DNA of 64,000 bases from Sporosarcina sp. FSL K6-3457 (lineage in GTDB: Bacteria; Bacillota; Bacilli; Bacillales_A; Planococcaceae): contig NZ_JBBOWX010000001.1 of assembly GCF_038007285.1 (NCBI RefSeq), forward strand, positions 1,381,501 through 1,445,500, given 5' to 3'. Shown here piece by piece: positions 38,520 to 47,061 of the stretch (its first letter is position 1; every line of letters begins with the position of its first letter). The notes beneath the pieces are model-generated. The model saw nothing but the letters and a program-made list of their open reading frames with translations. It made no database searches and had not been told where the DNA came from. The position numbers were made by a program, and so were the translations under genes.

Positions 38520-39806
38520 ATGCGAATAGTAACGGTGGAACAATATAAGGATGAACTGACACAAGAAAAAGTGGTTCAGCATAACGACCTCGATTTTGAT
38601 AAAACTGTGCTTGAAATTATCGGAACAGTTCGTGAAAGCGGAGACGCGGCATTAAGGAGTTATACCGAGCAGTTTGACGGTGTACAACTGGAGCAGCTCA
38701 TTGTGACGGATGAAGAGTTTGATGAAGCACAGTCTCTTATTACAGAAGAATTTCTTCAGGCATTACGGAAAGCGAAGAACAATATTGCAGCATTCCATGA
38801 AGAGCAGAAAGAAAAATCCTGGTTTGTCAATAAAGACAAAGGGATTGTGCTCGGACAGAAAGTGACGCCCCTCGCAAGTGTCGGTATTTATGTGCCAGGC
38901 GGCAAAGCGGCATATCCTTCAACGGTTCTGATGAATGCTCTACCTGCGAAGATTGCGGGTGTCGGAAAAATTGCGATGGTGACACCGCCGCAGCGAGACG
39001 GTAAAGTGAATCCGCATGTTCTCGTGGCAGCACGGGAAGCAGGTGTCGATGTAGTCTATAAAATAGGCGGTGCTCAAGCGATTGCGGCGTTGGCCTATGG
39101 CACGGAAACCGTAGAAAAAGTAGTGAAGATTACAGGTCCGGGAAATGCTTATGTCGCACGTGCGAAAAAATGGGTGTTTGGGGACGTTGCGATTGATATG
39201 ATTGCGGGCCCAAGCGAAATTTGTGTTGTGGCAGATGATACAGCGGTTGCGGAGTATGTCGCTGCTGATCTGCTGTCACAAGCAGAGCATGACGAGCGTG
39301 CGACAGCGATTTGTGTAACGACGAGCACAGCGTTTGCTGAGGCCCTTCAACAACAAGTGGCCGATCAGATGGCGCATGCAGATCGCAAGGACATTATTGA
39401 AGCGTCTATTAAGGATAATGGTCGTATCGTGCTTGTCGATTCGTTGGATGAAGCGTATGATTTCGTCAATGAGCTGGCACCCGAGCATTTACAGCTGATG
39501 GTGGAAAATCCGATGGAGCAATTGGCGTTTATCCATAACGCGGGGGCTATTTTCTTAGGAAACTATTCACCAGAAGCATTGGGCGATTATATGGCCGGAC
39601 CGAATCATACATTGCCAACAAGTGGCACATCGGCATTTTCTTCACCACTAGGCGTATATGATTTTATGAAAAAATCGAGTATTATCCATTATACAGCGCA
39701 AGCGTTGCAAGACGTTGCGGATGACATTATTACCATTGCGAATGCAGAAGGCTTAACAGCTCATGCAAATTCGATTCAAGTAAGGAAGGCGGGATACAAT
39801 GCGTAG
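38520..39806 (+). CDS. hisD: Histidinol dehydrogenase
   Basis: 428 residues. Oxidises histidinol to histidine with two NAD. Visible: VPGGKAAYPSTVLMNALPA near residue 120, GPGNAYVARAKKWVFG near 200, zinc/catalytic QAEHDERA near 255 and NELAPEHLQLM near 318 with the catalytic Glu-His pair, and the C-terminal TSGTSAFSSPLGVYDF. ATG 38520 sits about eight bases after GGAGTG; an upstream GTG at 38511 is less likely. Overlaps hisB by eight bases. Confidence 0.95.
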   Translation: MRIVTVEQYKDELTQEKVVQHNDLDFDKTVLEIIGTVRESGDAALRSYTEQFDGVQLEQLIVTDEEFDEAQSLITEEFLQALRKAKNNIAAFHEEQKEKSWFVNKDKGIVLGQKVTPLASVGIYVPGGKAAYPSTVLMNALPAKIAGVGKIAMVTPPQRDGKVNPHVLVAAREAGVDVVYKIGGAQAIAALAYGTETVEKVVKITGPGNAYVARAKKWVFGDVAIDMIAGPSEICVVADDTAVAEYVAADLLSQAEHDERATAICVTTSTAFAEALQQQVADQMAHADRKDIIEASIKDNGRIVLVDSLDEAYDFVNELAPEHLQLMVENPMEQLAFIHNAGAIFLGNYSPEALGDYMAGPNHTLPTSGTSAFSSPLGVYDFMKKSSIIHYTAQALQDVADDIITIANAEGLTAHANSIQVRKAGYNA

Positions 39807-40383
39807 CAAATCGATTTCAAGGCAAACTGCAGAAACGAAGATTAAACTAGACTTCTCCATTGATGGTAGCGGGGAAACAGATATCCAAACAGGAGTAGGT
39901 TTTTTCGATCATATGCTGACATTATTCACAAAGCATGGACGATTTGATTTGAAGGTTGATTGTGATGGCGATACAGAAGTGGACCAGCACCATTCGGTTG
40001 AAGATATTGGTATCGTGCTAGGACAAGCATTTTATGACAGCATTGGCACGAAAGAAGGCATCGAGCGCTATGCGACAGTGTCCACGCCGATGGACGAGGC
40101 ATTATCCACTGTTTCCCTTGATATTAGCGGACGTTCGTTTCTCGTTTTTAATGTCGAAGGTATGAAGGATAAAGTCGGCGATTTCGATACAGAACTTGTG
40201 GAAGAATTTTTCCTAGCCTTTACAAATAATGCGAAAATCAACCTACACATCAATTTACAATATGGAAAAAATACGCACCATATTATCGAATCCATTTTCA
40301 AAGGCTTCGGCCGTGCGTTGCGGGTTGCGAGTACGATTAATCCGGATGTAAAAGGTGTGCCATCTACAAAAGGCGTGCTGTAA
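39799..40383 (+). CDS. hisB: Imidazoleglycerol-phosphate dehydratase
   Basis: 194 residues, monofunctional. Metal-binding His clusters: FFDHMLTLFTKHGRFD near 36-50, DQHHSVEDIG near 65, and GKNTHHIIESIFKGFGRAL near 155. It dehydrates imidazole glycerol phosphate to imidazole acetol phosphate. AAGGAAGGCGGG lies before the ATG. The next gene should be hisH, but it is missing. Confidence 0.95.
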   Translation: MRSKSISRQTAETKIKLDFSIDGSGETDIQTGVGFFDHMLTLFTKHGRFDLKVDCDGDTEVDQHHSVEDIGIVLGQAFYDSIGTKEGIERYATVSTPMDEALSTVSLDISGRSFLVFNVEGMKDKVGDFDTELVEEFFLAFTNNAKINLHINLQYGKNTHHIIESIFKGFGRALRVASTINPDVKGVPSTKGVL

Positions 40384-40399
40384 CCGATCCGGAGAGAAG

Positions 40400-40504
40400 A
40401 TATTGGCGTTCAAGGGTTGTTTATTGGCGCATGCAGACGATTTATTGGCGTTCAGGATCAAGTTATTGGCGCTTACCGTCAACTTATTGGCGAATTAGGA
40501 CTTT
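40400..40504 (+). repeat. Five tandem 21-nt repeat units with TTATTGGCG core, in hisH position
   Basis: The nonamer TTATTGGCG (ATATTGGCG in the first) starts at 40400, 40421, 40442, 40463 and 40484, exactly 21 bases apart; the 12 bases between cores differ. The frame joined to hisA reads as YWR every seven residues. Real translation of it is doubtful since hisA has its own ribosome site. Confidence 0.85.
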
Positions 40505-40532
40505 ACTACCGATAGAAATAGGGGGAACCAAC

Positions 40533-41255
40533 ATGATTTTATTTCCAGCCATCGATATTCGAGATGGGAAATGTGTTCGATTGATTCAAGGAGATTACGA
40601 TCAAGAAATTATTTACAATGATTCACCAACAGCAATGGCGAAAGAGTGGGAACAGCAAGGCGCTGCTTACATTCATGTTGTGGATTTGGACGGCGCAAAA
40701 ACGGGTAATTCATCGAACAAAGAAGCGATTCGAGCGATTGCTGCGAGTGTATCTGTCCCTGTGCAAGTCGGTGGAGGCATTCGGAATATGGAAATCGTCG
40801 ATGCACATATTGCAGCAGGCGTCAGTCGAGTAATTATCGGAACAGCAGCTATCCAAGATCAGCAATTTCTAAAAGAAGCCGTTGAAAAATACGGTGACAA
40901 AATTGCGGTGTCTATTGATGCAAGGGGTGGCTTTGTGGCGACCGATGGCTGGACAGAGTTGAGTGATGTCAAAGCAGTTGACCTACTGCAACAGCTAGTG
41001 GAAATTGGCGTGAAAACGGTTGTCTATACCGATATTTTGAAAGACGGCATGCTACAAGGTCCGAATTTAGTTGAACTTGAAATGATGAATAATGCTTCAA
41101 GCATTGATATTATCGCATCAGGTGGGGTCTCTACGGAACAAGATATTGTAAAATTACGCGCATTAAATATGTACGGAGCGATTATCGGCAAAGCGTTATA
41201 CGAAGGGAAATTATCCTTAGTCAAACTATTGGAGGACGACAACGATGGCAAGTAA
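40533..41255 (+). CDS. hisA: ProFAR isomerase
   Basis: 240 residues, a (beta-alpha)8 barrel. [18 protein letters not shown] at the start holds the catalytic Asp8, and [19 protein letters not shown] and [16 protein letters not shown] segments (here [11 protein letters not shown] near 165 with the second Asp) are present. Start ATG 40533 follows AGGGGGAACC; the open frame further upstream is the repeat array. Overlaps hisF by 11 bases. Confidence 0.95.
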   Translation: MILFPAIDIRDGKCVRLIQGDYDQEIIYNDSPTAMAKEWEQQGAAYIHVVDLDGAKTGNSSNKEAIRAIAASVSVPVQVGGGIRNMEIVDAHIAAGVSRVIIGTAAIQDQQFLKEAVEKYGDKIAVSIDARGGFVATDGWTELSDVKAVDLLQQLVEIGVKTVVYTDILKDGMLQGPNLVELEMMNNASSIDIIASGGVSTEQDIVKLRALNMYGAIIGKALYEGKLSLVKLLEDDNDGK

Positions 41256-42006
41256 TCGAATTATTCCATGCTTAGATTTTGATAATGGTAAGGTCGTAAA
41301 AGGCAAGAAGTTTCTTGAGGTAAAAGAAGTTGCAGATCCGCTAACATTGGCTAGGAAATATGTAGCTGATGGTGCGGATGAACTGGTATTTTACGATATT
41401 GCCGCGTCAACGAATAACCGTGCTATGTTTCTCGATTTGATTGCTGAGATTGCGAATGAAGTGCCGATTCCATTTATCGTCGGTGGTGGTATTCGAACGA
41501 TTGAAGATATCCAAAAGGTTTTTGATGCCGGTGGCGATAAAGTATCTATCAACAGTGCCGCGCTCACGAATCCATCTTTAATTGAAGAGGCGGCGAAAAA
41601 ATTTGGCTCTGGACGAATCATTCTATCAATGGATGTCAACGAGGTAGGACCTGGTAAATGGTCGGTATTTGCCAAGGGCGGCATAGAAGATACGGGGATG
41701 GATGCCATTGAGTGGGCGATACGGGCTGAACAACTTGGCGCTGGAGAATTAGTCGTCAACAGTATTGGCGAAGACGGCGTTAAAGATGGCTACAACCTCG
41801 AATTGACACGCACGATTGCCGAGGCTGTTACCATTCCGGTCATTGCAAGTGGCGGTGCAGGTAAGCCTGAGCACTTCCATACCGTATTAACAGAAGGAAA
41901 AGCCGACGCGGCGCTTGCAGCATCCGTTTTTCATTTTGAAGATATTCACATTGGTGAGTTGAAAACCTACTTATCTGAACAAAATATATCTGTTGGGAAT
42001 GACTAA
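41245..42006 (+). CDS. hisF: Imidazole glycerol phosphate synthase cyclase subunit
   Basis: 253 residues. [19 protein letters not shown] contains catalytic Asp11, and [13 protein letters not shown] near 172-184 holds the second catalytic Asp. HisF normally receives ammonia from HisH; no hisH lies in this operon, so either hisH is elsewhere or free ammonia must be used. GGAGGACG precedes the ATG. Adjacent to hisIE with two bases between. Confidence 0.95.
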   Translation: MASNRIIPCLDFDNGKVVKGKKFLEVKEVADPLTLARKYVADGADELVFYDIAASTNNRAMFLDLIAEIANEVPIPFIVGGGIRTIEDIQKVFDAGGDKVSINSAALTNPSLIEEAAKKFGSGRIILSMDVNEVGPGKWSVFAKGGIEDTGMDAIEWAIRAEQLGAGELVVNSIGEDGVKDGYNLELTRTIAEAVTIPVIASGGAGKPEHFHTVLTEGKADAALAASVFHFEDIHIGELKTYLSEQNISVGND

Positions 42007-42008
42007 CT

Positions 42009-42650
42009 ATGACAATCGAAATCGACAAACTGACATTTGATAATAACGGACTAATTCCTGCCATCGTGCAAGATGATCGGACAGGAAAGGTCCTAATGCT
42101 TGCCTATATGAATGAAGAAGCATTGCAAAAAACGATCGACACAAAAGAAACGTGGTTTTACAGCCGCTCTAGACAGGAGCTATGGAATAAAGGCGCAACG
42201 TCTGGCAATCGTCAGCAAGTTCAACGCTTACTATTCGATTGTGACCAAGATACGATTTTAGTACAAGTACTACCGCAAGGCCCGGCTTGTCATACAGGTG
42301 AAGAGACTTGCTTCCATAAGAAAGCTTTTGAACAAGCAACCTCTAGTCGAGAAGTCGTGCAAGAAGTCGTGGATGAAATTAAAGAACGTCACAATAATCC
42401 TGTGGAAGGCTCGTACACAACGTATTTATTCCGCGAAGGATTAGATAAAATCCTGAAAAAAGTCGGGGAAGAAACAACGGAAGTCGTTATTGGCGCGAAA
42501 AATCGTGATAAAGCGGAAGTGACAAGTGAGCTAGCAGATTTGACGTATCACTCGTTAGTGCTGATGGAAGAACTCGGTGTGACCGTGGAAGATGTCAAAA
42601 ATGAATTGCGAAAAAGACGCCCGAATCGTGAAGTGTTGCGCAATGAGTAA
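42009..42650 (+). CDS. hisI: Phosphoribosyl-AMP cyclohydrolase / phosphoribosyl-ATP pyrophosphohydrolase
   Basis: 213 residues, fused HisI-HisE. The N-terminal cyclohydrolase part (1-110) has [17 protein letters not shown] and the metal-binding DCDQDTIL with [11 protein letters not shown]; the C-terminal pyrophosphohydrolase (about 115-205) has [21 protein letters not shown] and [15 protein letters not shown]. It performs steps two and three of the pathway. Overlaps the hisC start by eight bases. Confidence 0.94.
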   Translation: MTIEIDKLTFDNNGLIPAIVQDDRTGKVLMLAYMNEEALQKTIDTKETWFYSRSRQELWNKGATSGNRQQVQRLLFDCDQDTILVQVLPQGPACHTGEETCFHKKAFEQATSSREVVQEVVDEIKERHNNPVEGSYTTYLFREGLDKILKKVGEETTEVVIGAKNRDKAEVTSELADLTYHSLVLMEELGVTVEDVKNELRKRRPNREVLRNE

Positions 42651-43704
42651 ATTTTGGAGCAGCATGGTGAAGCGGACGGAGCCTTATGTGCCAGGTGAAC
42701 AAGTGAATCAACAGGATATTGTGAAGCTCAATACCAATGAAAACCCATATCCGCCAAGTCCAAAAGTGTTGGAGGCGATTCGAGAGGAGATGGCAGGCCA
42801 TCTTCAATTGTATCCCTCTCCGACTGCGGACGATTTACGCGCAACGATTGGGCGGCAGTATGGACTCACTGCTGATGAAGTGTTCGTTGGCAATGGATCG
42901 GACGAGGTATTGGCCTTTTCTTTTATGGCCTTTTTTGAACCAGGTCAGCCCATTCGTTTTCCAGACGTTACATACAGTTTTTATCCCGTCTATGCCAAAC
43001 TATTTGATATTCCTTATGAAGAAGTTGCATTGAATGAGGATTTTACATTGCAGGCCGATAAATTCTTTCAGTCCGAGGGCGGTGTCATTTTACCGAATCC
43101 GAATGCACCGACCAGTCTTTATGCTGAGCTTGTGCAAATTGAGGAAATTGTGAAAAATAATCCGGATCAAGTAGTCATCATTGATGAGGCTTATATTGAT
43201 TTTGCAACGAAGTCTGCTGCTGAACTGATTCAGCAGTATGATAATTTACTCGTTGTTCAGACGACATCGAAATCGCGTTCGTTAGCGGGATTACGTGTTG
43301 GTTTTGCAATGGGGAATGCTTCGTTAATCGATGCATTAATTCGTATTAAAGACTCTTTTAACTCCTATACATTGGATCGTTTGGCGCTTGTCGGAGCGCA
43401 AGCCGCATTTGAAGATGAAGCTTATTTTAAGGAGATAACTGCGAAAATCATTGACACGCGCAACGAGACAACAGTCGTATTAGAACAACTTGGATTCACT
43501 GTCCTCCCTTCGCAAGCAAACTTTGTATTTGCCCGTCATGAAACGGTGGCGGCAGAGTTTTTATACAATGAATTGAAAAAAGAAGGCATCCTCGTCAGGT
43601 ATTTCAACAAGCCAGGCATTGATAATTATTTACGGATGACGATTGGAACAAAAGTGCAGATGGAACGATTGGTTGTGGCGTTGAGGGGGATATTGAACAA
43701 ATAA
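42643..43704 (+). CDS. hisC: Histidinol-phosphate aminotransferase
   Basis: 353 residues, fold type I PLP enzyme. [18 protein letters not shown] near residue 30, GNGSDEVL near 84, [10 protein letters not shown] near 180 and the PLP-lysine in [16 protein letters not shown] near 207. It transaminates imidazole acetol phosphate. The position at the end of the his operon is common in this family of bacteria. Its TAA stop (43702-43704) is part of the 6-base target duplication of the element that follows. Confidence 0.94.
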   Translation: MSKFWSSMVKRTEPYVPGEQVNQQDIVKLNTNENPYPPSPKVLEAIREEMAGHLQLYPSPTADDLRATIGRQYGLTADEVFVGNGSDEVLAFSFMAFFEPGQPIRFPDVTYSFYPVYAKLFDIPYEEVALNEDFTLQADKFFQSEGGVILPNPNAPTSLYAELVQIEEIVKNNPDQVVIIDEAYIDFATKSAAELIQQYDNLLVVQTTSKSRSLAGLRVGFAMGNASLIDALIRIKDSFNSYTLDRLALVGAQAAFEDEAYFKEITAKIIDTRNETTVVLEQLGFTVLPSQANFVFARHETVAAEFLYNELKKEGILVRYFNKPGIDNYLRMTIGTKVQMERLVVALRGILNK

Positions 43705-43744
43705 GGTAACTACTTAGGTACCTATTTTGATATAAAAAATTCTA

Positions 43745-43858
43745 TCAACAACGCTTGGCGCTAGGGGATGCCTCCCGCGATAAGCCTAATAGAAAACCAC
43801 TATTAGGCTTATCGCTTCGGCTACCCCTGTTAGGCGCCTTCGCTGGAGATTCGCGAGT
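43745..43858 (+). repeat. Structured repeat, copy 1 (inside MITE)
   Basis: Starts CAACAACGCTTGGCGC, contains GGGGATGCCTCCCGC and the stem GATAAGCCTAATAG/CTATTAGGCTTATC, and ends GGCGCCTTCGCTGGA. Inverted relative to the copy at 44.01-44.12 kb. Confidence 0.75.
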
Positions 43859-44009
43859 ATCATTTGTTCAACCCACTTAGATATCATTCTATTTGAAAGA
43901 GAATTCTCCACGTGTGACGGAGAGGAGTGAGGAAAGGATATCACGATCTTGTTTGCGAAGCGTGGAAATAAATCCGCTCTCTATACAATGAACTTATGAT
44001 TTTTATGTG

Positions 44010-44120
44010 ATTTCCAGCGAAGGCGTCTACTGGGGTCGCCGAAGCAATGAGACTGACAGCGGTTTTCTGTCTGGCTCATTGCGGGAGGCATCCCCAGGAG
44101 CCGAGCGCTGTTGGTAAGAG
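44010..44120 (-). repeat. Structured repeat, copy 2 (inside MITE)
   Basis: On the minus strand it reads ACCAACAGCGCTCGGCTCCT, GGGGATGCCTCCCGC, AATGAGCCAGACAG and ends GACGCCTTCGCTGGA, with compensatory differences from copy 1 in its stem. A shortened copy is at 30.9 kb. Confidence 0.75.
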
Positions 44121-44200
44121 TCACAATAGTAGAGTTAGTAAATAGATACCATATTGAGAGTTTTGAAACAATTTAGGTGCCTAAGTAGTTACCAAATAAG

Positions 44201-44242
44201 AAAGGTAAGCCACTTCAATCTTTGAAGGGCTTACCTTTTTTT
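44201..44242 (+). terminator. Rho-independent terminator of the his operon
   Basis: AAAGGTAAGCC (44201-44211) pairs with GGCTTACCTTT (44228-44238), with CTTCAA/TTGAAG inside, then T-run. Confidence 0.85.
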
Positions 44243-44321
44243 GAATTTATTTAGTTGTTCCATTATCTAATTTCCTGTAGTATAATGTATGAATTGCATT
44301 TTTCGAAATGAGGAGTATTTA

Positions 44322-45386
44322 ATGAAGAATTCTATATATGGATTAACGATGGAACAACTGACAGAATGGTTATTAGAGCGAGGACATAAAAAGTTTCGTG
44401 CATCCCAAGTTTGGGATTGGTTGTACAAAAAGCGGGTCACAAGCTTTGCGGAAATGACCAACGTCAACAAAGAATGCCTTCAATTGTTGGAAGAGCATTT
44501 TGCGATTCAAACGTTGGAGCAATCGGTGAAGCAAGAGTCGGCAGATGGAACGATTAAGTTTCTCTTTAAAATGCAGGATGGTAACTTAATCGAGACGGTG
44601 TTAATGAAATTCCCTTACGGTCACTCGGTTTGTGTGACAACACAAGTCGGCTGTAACATTGGCTGTAGTTTCTGTGCAAGTGGATTATTGAAAAAGAGCC
44701 GCGATTTAAACGCGGGCGAAATTGTGGAGCAAATTATGAAAGTGCAGTTCCATCTTGACGCAAAAGAACAAGAGGATCGTGTCAGTCATATTGTTGTCAT
44801 GGGCATTGGCGAGCCGTTCGACAATTACACGAACTTGATGGATTTCCTTCGTGTCGTCAATGACCAAAAAGGACTAGCCATTGGTGCACGTCATATTACG
44901 GTGTCGACAAGTGGAAATCCACATAAAATCAGGGAGTTTGCTAATGAGAACATCCAAGTCAACTTGGCGGTTTCTTTGCACGCGCCGAATAATGACCTAC
45001 GTACACGCATTATGAAAATTAACAAAGCGTTCCCAATTGAATCATTGATGGATTCCATTGATTATTATTTGGAAACGACAAACCGCCGAATTACGTTTGA
45101 ATATATTATGCTACAAGACGTCAATGATCATGTAGTGGAGGCGCAGCAATTAGGAAAACTACTTGAAAACAAACGCCATTTATCCTACGTCAACCTGATT
45201 CCATACAACCCGGTTGACGAACATGACCAATATCGTCGTAGTACACCAGAAGCGATTGATGCATTTTACAAGGCGCTTCGCAAAAAAGGCATCAATGGTG
45301 GTGTCCGTCTTGAACAAGGGACAGACATCGATGCGGCATGTGGACAGCTACGTAGTAAGCAGATTAAAAAAGAAAAAGCGATTTGA
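44322..45386 (+). CDS. rlmN: RlmN-type 23S rRNA/tRNA adenine-C2 methyltransferase
   Basis: 354 residues. Radical SAM cluster motif [11 protein letters not shown] near residue 107-117, [16 protein letters not shown] near 160, [18 protein letters not shown] near 215 and [10 protein letters not shown] near 337 with the methyl-carrying Cys. It methylates A2503 of 23S rRNA and A37 of some tRNAs. The gene stands alone and not in the usual rsmB-rlmN-prpC neighbourhood, so it may be a second copy. AATGAGGAG with six-base spacing supports ATG 44322. Confidence 0.9.
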   Translation: MKNSIYGLTMEQLTEWLLERGHKKFRASQVWDWLYKKRVTSFAEMTNVNKECLQLLEEHFAIQTLEQSVKQESADGTIKFLFKMQDGNLIETVLMKFPYGHSVCVTTQVGCNIGCSFCASGLLKKSRDLNAGEIVEQIMKVQFHLDAKEQEDRVSHIVVMGIGEPFDNYTNLMDFLRVVNDQKGLAIGARHITVSTSGNPHKIREFANENIQVNLAVSLHAPNNDLRTRIMKINKAFPIESLMDSIDYYLETTNRRITFEYIMLQDVNDHVVEAQQLGKLLENKRHLSYVNLIPYNPVDEHDQYRRSTPEAIDAFYKALRKKGINGGVRLEQGTDIDAACGQLRSKQIKKEKAI

Positions 45387-45396
45387 TCATGAAAAT

Positions 45397-45433
45397 AAAA
45401 GACGCATCCTCACAATTGGATGCGTCTTTTTGT
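45397..45433 (+). terminator. Rho-independent terminator
   Basis: AAAAGACGCATCC (45397-45409) pairs with GGATGCGTCTTTT (45418-45430). Confidence 0.85.
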
Positions 45434-45434
45434 C

Positions 45435-45545
45435 TAGCTCTGGGCGCCAAATGCTCGGGTCATAAGCCGAACTAGCTATGCGGCAAAAAAGCGCCGCGCC
45501 GCTAGTTCGTCTTATGCCTGTCGCATCTAGGCGGGCGCCCTCCGC
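45435..45545. repeat. Structured intergenic repeat, GGGCGCC-ended
   Basis: Outer GGGCGCC and GGCGCCC pair; CATAAGCCGAACTAGC (45461-45476) pairs with GCTAGTTCGTCTTATG (45501-45516), 15 of 16 positions; the loop holds GCGCCGCGCCGC. Lies between two convergent genes. A different family from the others in the window. Confidence 0.65.
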
Positions 45546-45560
45546 ATTTCGCTATTTACG

Positions 45561-45929
45561 TTATTTATTCTTCCGCGTGACCATTACAACGGCTTGCACC
45601 ATAAAGGCAATGCCTAATCCAAACGAAGAGATGATGAACAAAGACAAAATACCCGCCAAGTCACCAAATCCACCTGTATTCATTAAGAAACTACGGAAAA
45701 GCTCCACGAATCCAAGTGCGACAGCAATGATAAAAATTCGAAAAGCAATTTTTAACTTGTAAAATAATAATAGAGAAGAGAAAACGCCTACAATCAATCC
45801 GAATATCCCGAATGCTAAATAATTTTTCCATTCAAGCTCTTGTCCCAAAACAGTACGCACACCAAGTATAAGAAGAACGAAAGACGTTAGTCCTGTAAAA
45901 AAGCCAATCTTCCATAATTTATTGTCCAT
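45561..45929 (-). CDS. Small integral membrane protein of unknown function
   Basis: 122 residues with four predicted membrane helices (about 8-27, 36-57, 62-80, 92-116) and a short basic C-terminus (VTRKNK). I do not recognise a family. On its strand AGTAGGTG lies upstream of ATG 45929. It sits between the rlmN-type gene and the stress protein, on the opposite strand to the former. Confidence 0.7.
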   Translation of the reverse strand: MDNKLWKIGFFTGLTSFVLLILGVRTVLGQELEWKNYLAFGIFGLIVGVFSSLLLFYKLKIAFRIFIIAVALGFVELFRSFLMNTGGFGDLAGILSLFIISSFGLGIAFMVQAVVMVTRKNK

Positions 45930-46054
45930 AAATCACACCTACTTTCAGTATCTATCATACCGAATGAAGGGGAAATTGTGTAATGAATACATTGTATAAT
46001 GAAAAAGACAGAACAATGGAAATCCCATTCGCCGGGGGAAGCGAATGGGATTGG

Positions 46055-46375
46055 TTATTTTTTAGCAATAATGATGAGTTTGCCTTGATCCAGCTCTTCT
46101 TCGGCAGCCGCAGCTTCTTCCTTCGATAGGCCAGTAGCTTCCATTTTACTGCGTAGCTCATCACCGCGAGAAGTGAACATGTTTTTCATGCTGGTAAGGA
46201 AGCCTTGGTCTTTCATGCCAACTGTTTCTGTGTCGAGAGCATCGTTGATGTGATTGGCCCTTTTTTTATCATGTGCAAACACGTAGATATCGTCATGCGT
46301 ATACCCTTTCGTGACTAAATCATCAATTTCTTTCTTCGCTTGTAGTCCATTTTCTACAGTTCGTTTGATCGGCAA
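46055..46375 (-). CDS. General stress protein 17M-like (YflT family)
   Basis: 106 residues. Start MPIKRTVENGLQAKKEIDDLVTKGY and DDIYVFAHDKKRAN match the heat-induced stress protein YflT domain (PF11181), which in Bacillus is under sigma-B control. The rest is helical and acidic with an Ala/Glu-rich stretch near residues 84-93, ending KLIIIAKK. Molecular role unknown. AGGAGGGAA precedes the ATG on its strand. Confidence 0.85.
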   Translation of the reverse strand: MPIKRTVENGLQAKKEIDDLVTKGYTHDDIYVFAHDKKRANHINDALDTETVGMKDQGFLTSMKNMFTSRGDELRSKMEATGLSKEEAAAAEEELDQGKLIIIAKK

Positions 46376-46453
46376 TGAAAATTCCCTCCTGTTTATTTGT
46401 CCATGTTATCATTGCCAATAAAGACCCGATTTTAAACATATTGAAAAAGGAAA

Positions 46454-46750
46454 TCATTGCTGTAACTTCCTATATGCTTGAATGAAAGAAGTCGGGTCGG
46501 CATCTATCTCAAACATAAATACACCTTGGTTTGTATGCAAATAAAACAATCCAGCCCCACCAGAAAAAGGCTTATACGACATATCCAAAACATGCTCTAA
46601 TTTGAAGCTATTTTGGGTAGTTGAAATCGAATCGGTATATAGATGAATGCAGTGATCGGTACGATTGGTTGTTTGATCATACCAACCAGCAATGCGTTCA
46701 ACTAAATGGTACGTAATCGTGCAGACGGCTTGACGATTTGAATGATGCAT
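46454..46750 (-). CDS. Hypothetical protein (98 aa)
   Basis: 98 residues starting MHHSNRQAVCTITYHLVERI. Alternating strands with GGAGLFYLHTNQGVFMFEID near the end and a final helix (PTSFIQAYRKLQQ) suggest a small PH-like fold, but no family is recognised. GGAGGG seven bases before ATG 46750 decides the start against the in-frame codon at 46780. Confidence 0.7.
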   Translation of the reverse strand: MHHSNRQAVCTITYHLVERIAGWYDQTTNRTDHCIHLYTDSISTTQNSFKLEHVLDMSYKPFSGGAGLFYLHTNQGVFMFEIDADPTSFIQAYRKLQQ

Positions 46751-46814
46751 GATGAATCCCTCCAATGTTAAGATACCCATAATGGAAAATCTATAAGCGT
46801 ATCATACCAGTTTT

Positions 46815-47010
46815 AACTTGAATCCGCAGAAGTCGACCCTGCTGCGGATTGGGGGAACTCAGACTAAGTTCGCCGCGTCCTGCGGCAACGTCTGAGTGAC
46901 CAACATCCTGTTGGCCCAAGCCTCCGGCGGATGTCACAAATTTTGAAGGGAGTGAATTGCGCAAGCGCAATTCAAAATTTGGACGCAATTACGCTGAAGC
47001 GTAATTGATT
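46815..47010 (+). repeat. Dispersed structured repeat, long copy
   Basis: TTGAATCCGCAGAAGTCGAC pairs partly with CTGCGGATT; CAGACTAAGTTCGCCG and CGGCAACGTCTGAG follow; then GCCTCCGGCGGATGTCAC, TTGAAGGGAGTGAATTGCGC and GACGCAATTACGC-TGAA-GCGTAATTGATT. Same family as the 24.7-kb copy. Confidence 0.7.
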
Positions 47011-47061
47011 AAAAAAAATGTCTGCACTCCAAAAATCAATCGAGTGACAGACAGCTTGTCT

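Larger units (their letters stand above)
43705..44193. mobile_element. 489-bp MITE-like element with 20-bp inverted ends and 6-bp target duplication
   Basis: GGTAACTACTTAGGTACCTA (43705-43724) is inverted at 44174-44193 with 19 of 20 matches, and AAATAA flanks both sides (43699-43704 and 44194-44199). Inside, two copies of another structured repeat face each other (about 43745-43858 and 44010-44120). No open frame of transposase size. Before insertion, the hisC stop would have been joined directly to the terminator at 44201. Confidence 0.85.

Noticed and set aside
40400..40504. CRISPR-like array
   Set aside because: Only nine bases are conserved per 21-base unit, far below a CRISPR repeat plus spacer, and there are no cas genes nearby.
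40431..40532. N-terminal extension of HisA (repeated YWR peptides)
   Set aside because: It is the in-frame reading of the 21-nt array; HisA proteins begin at [12 protein letters not shown] and ATG 40533 has its own AGGGGG site.
43860..44010. Transposase gene inside the MITE
   Set aside because: No open frame longer than a few dozen codons and no DDE or Tyr motif between the arms.
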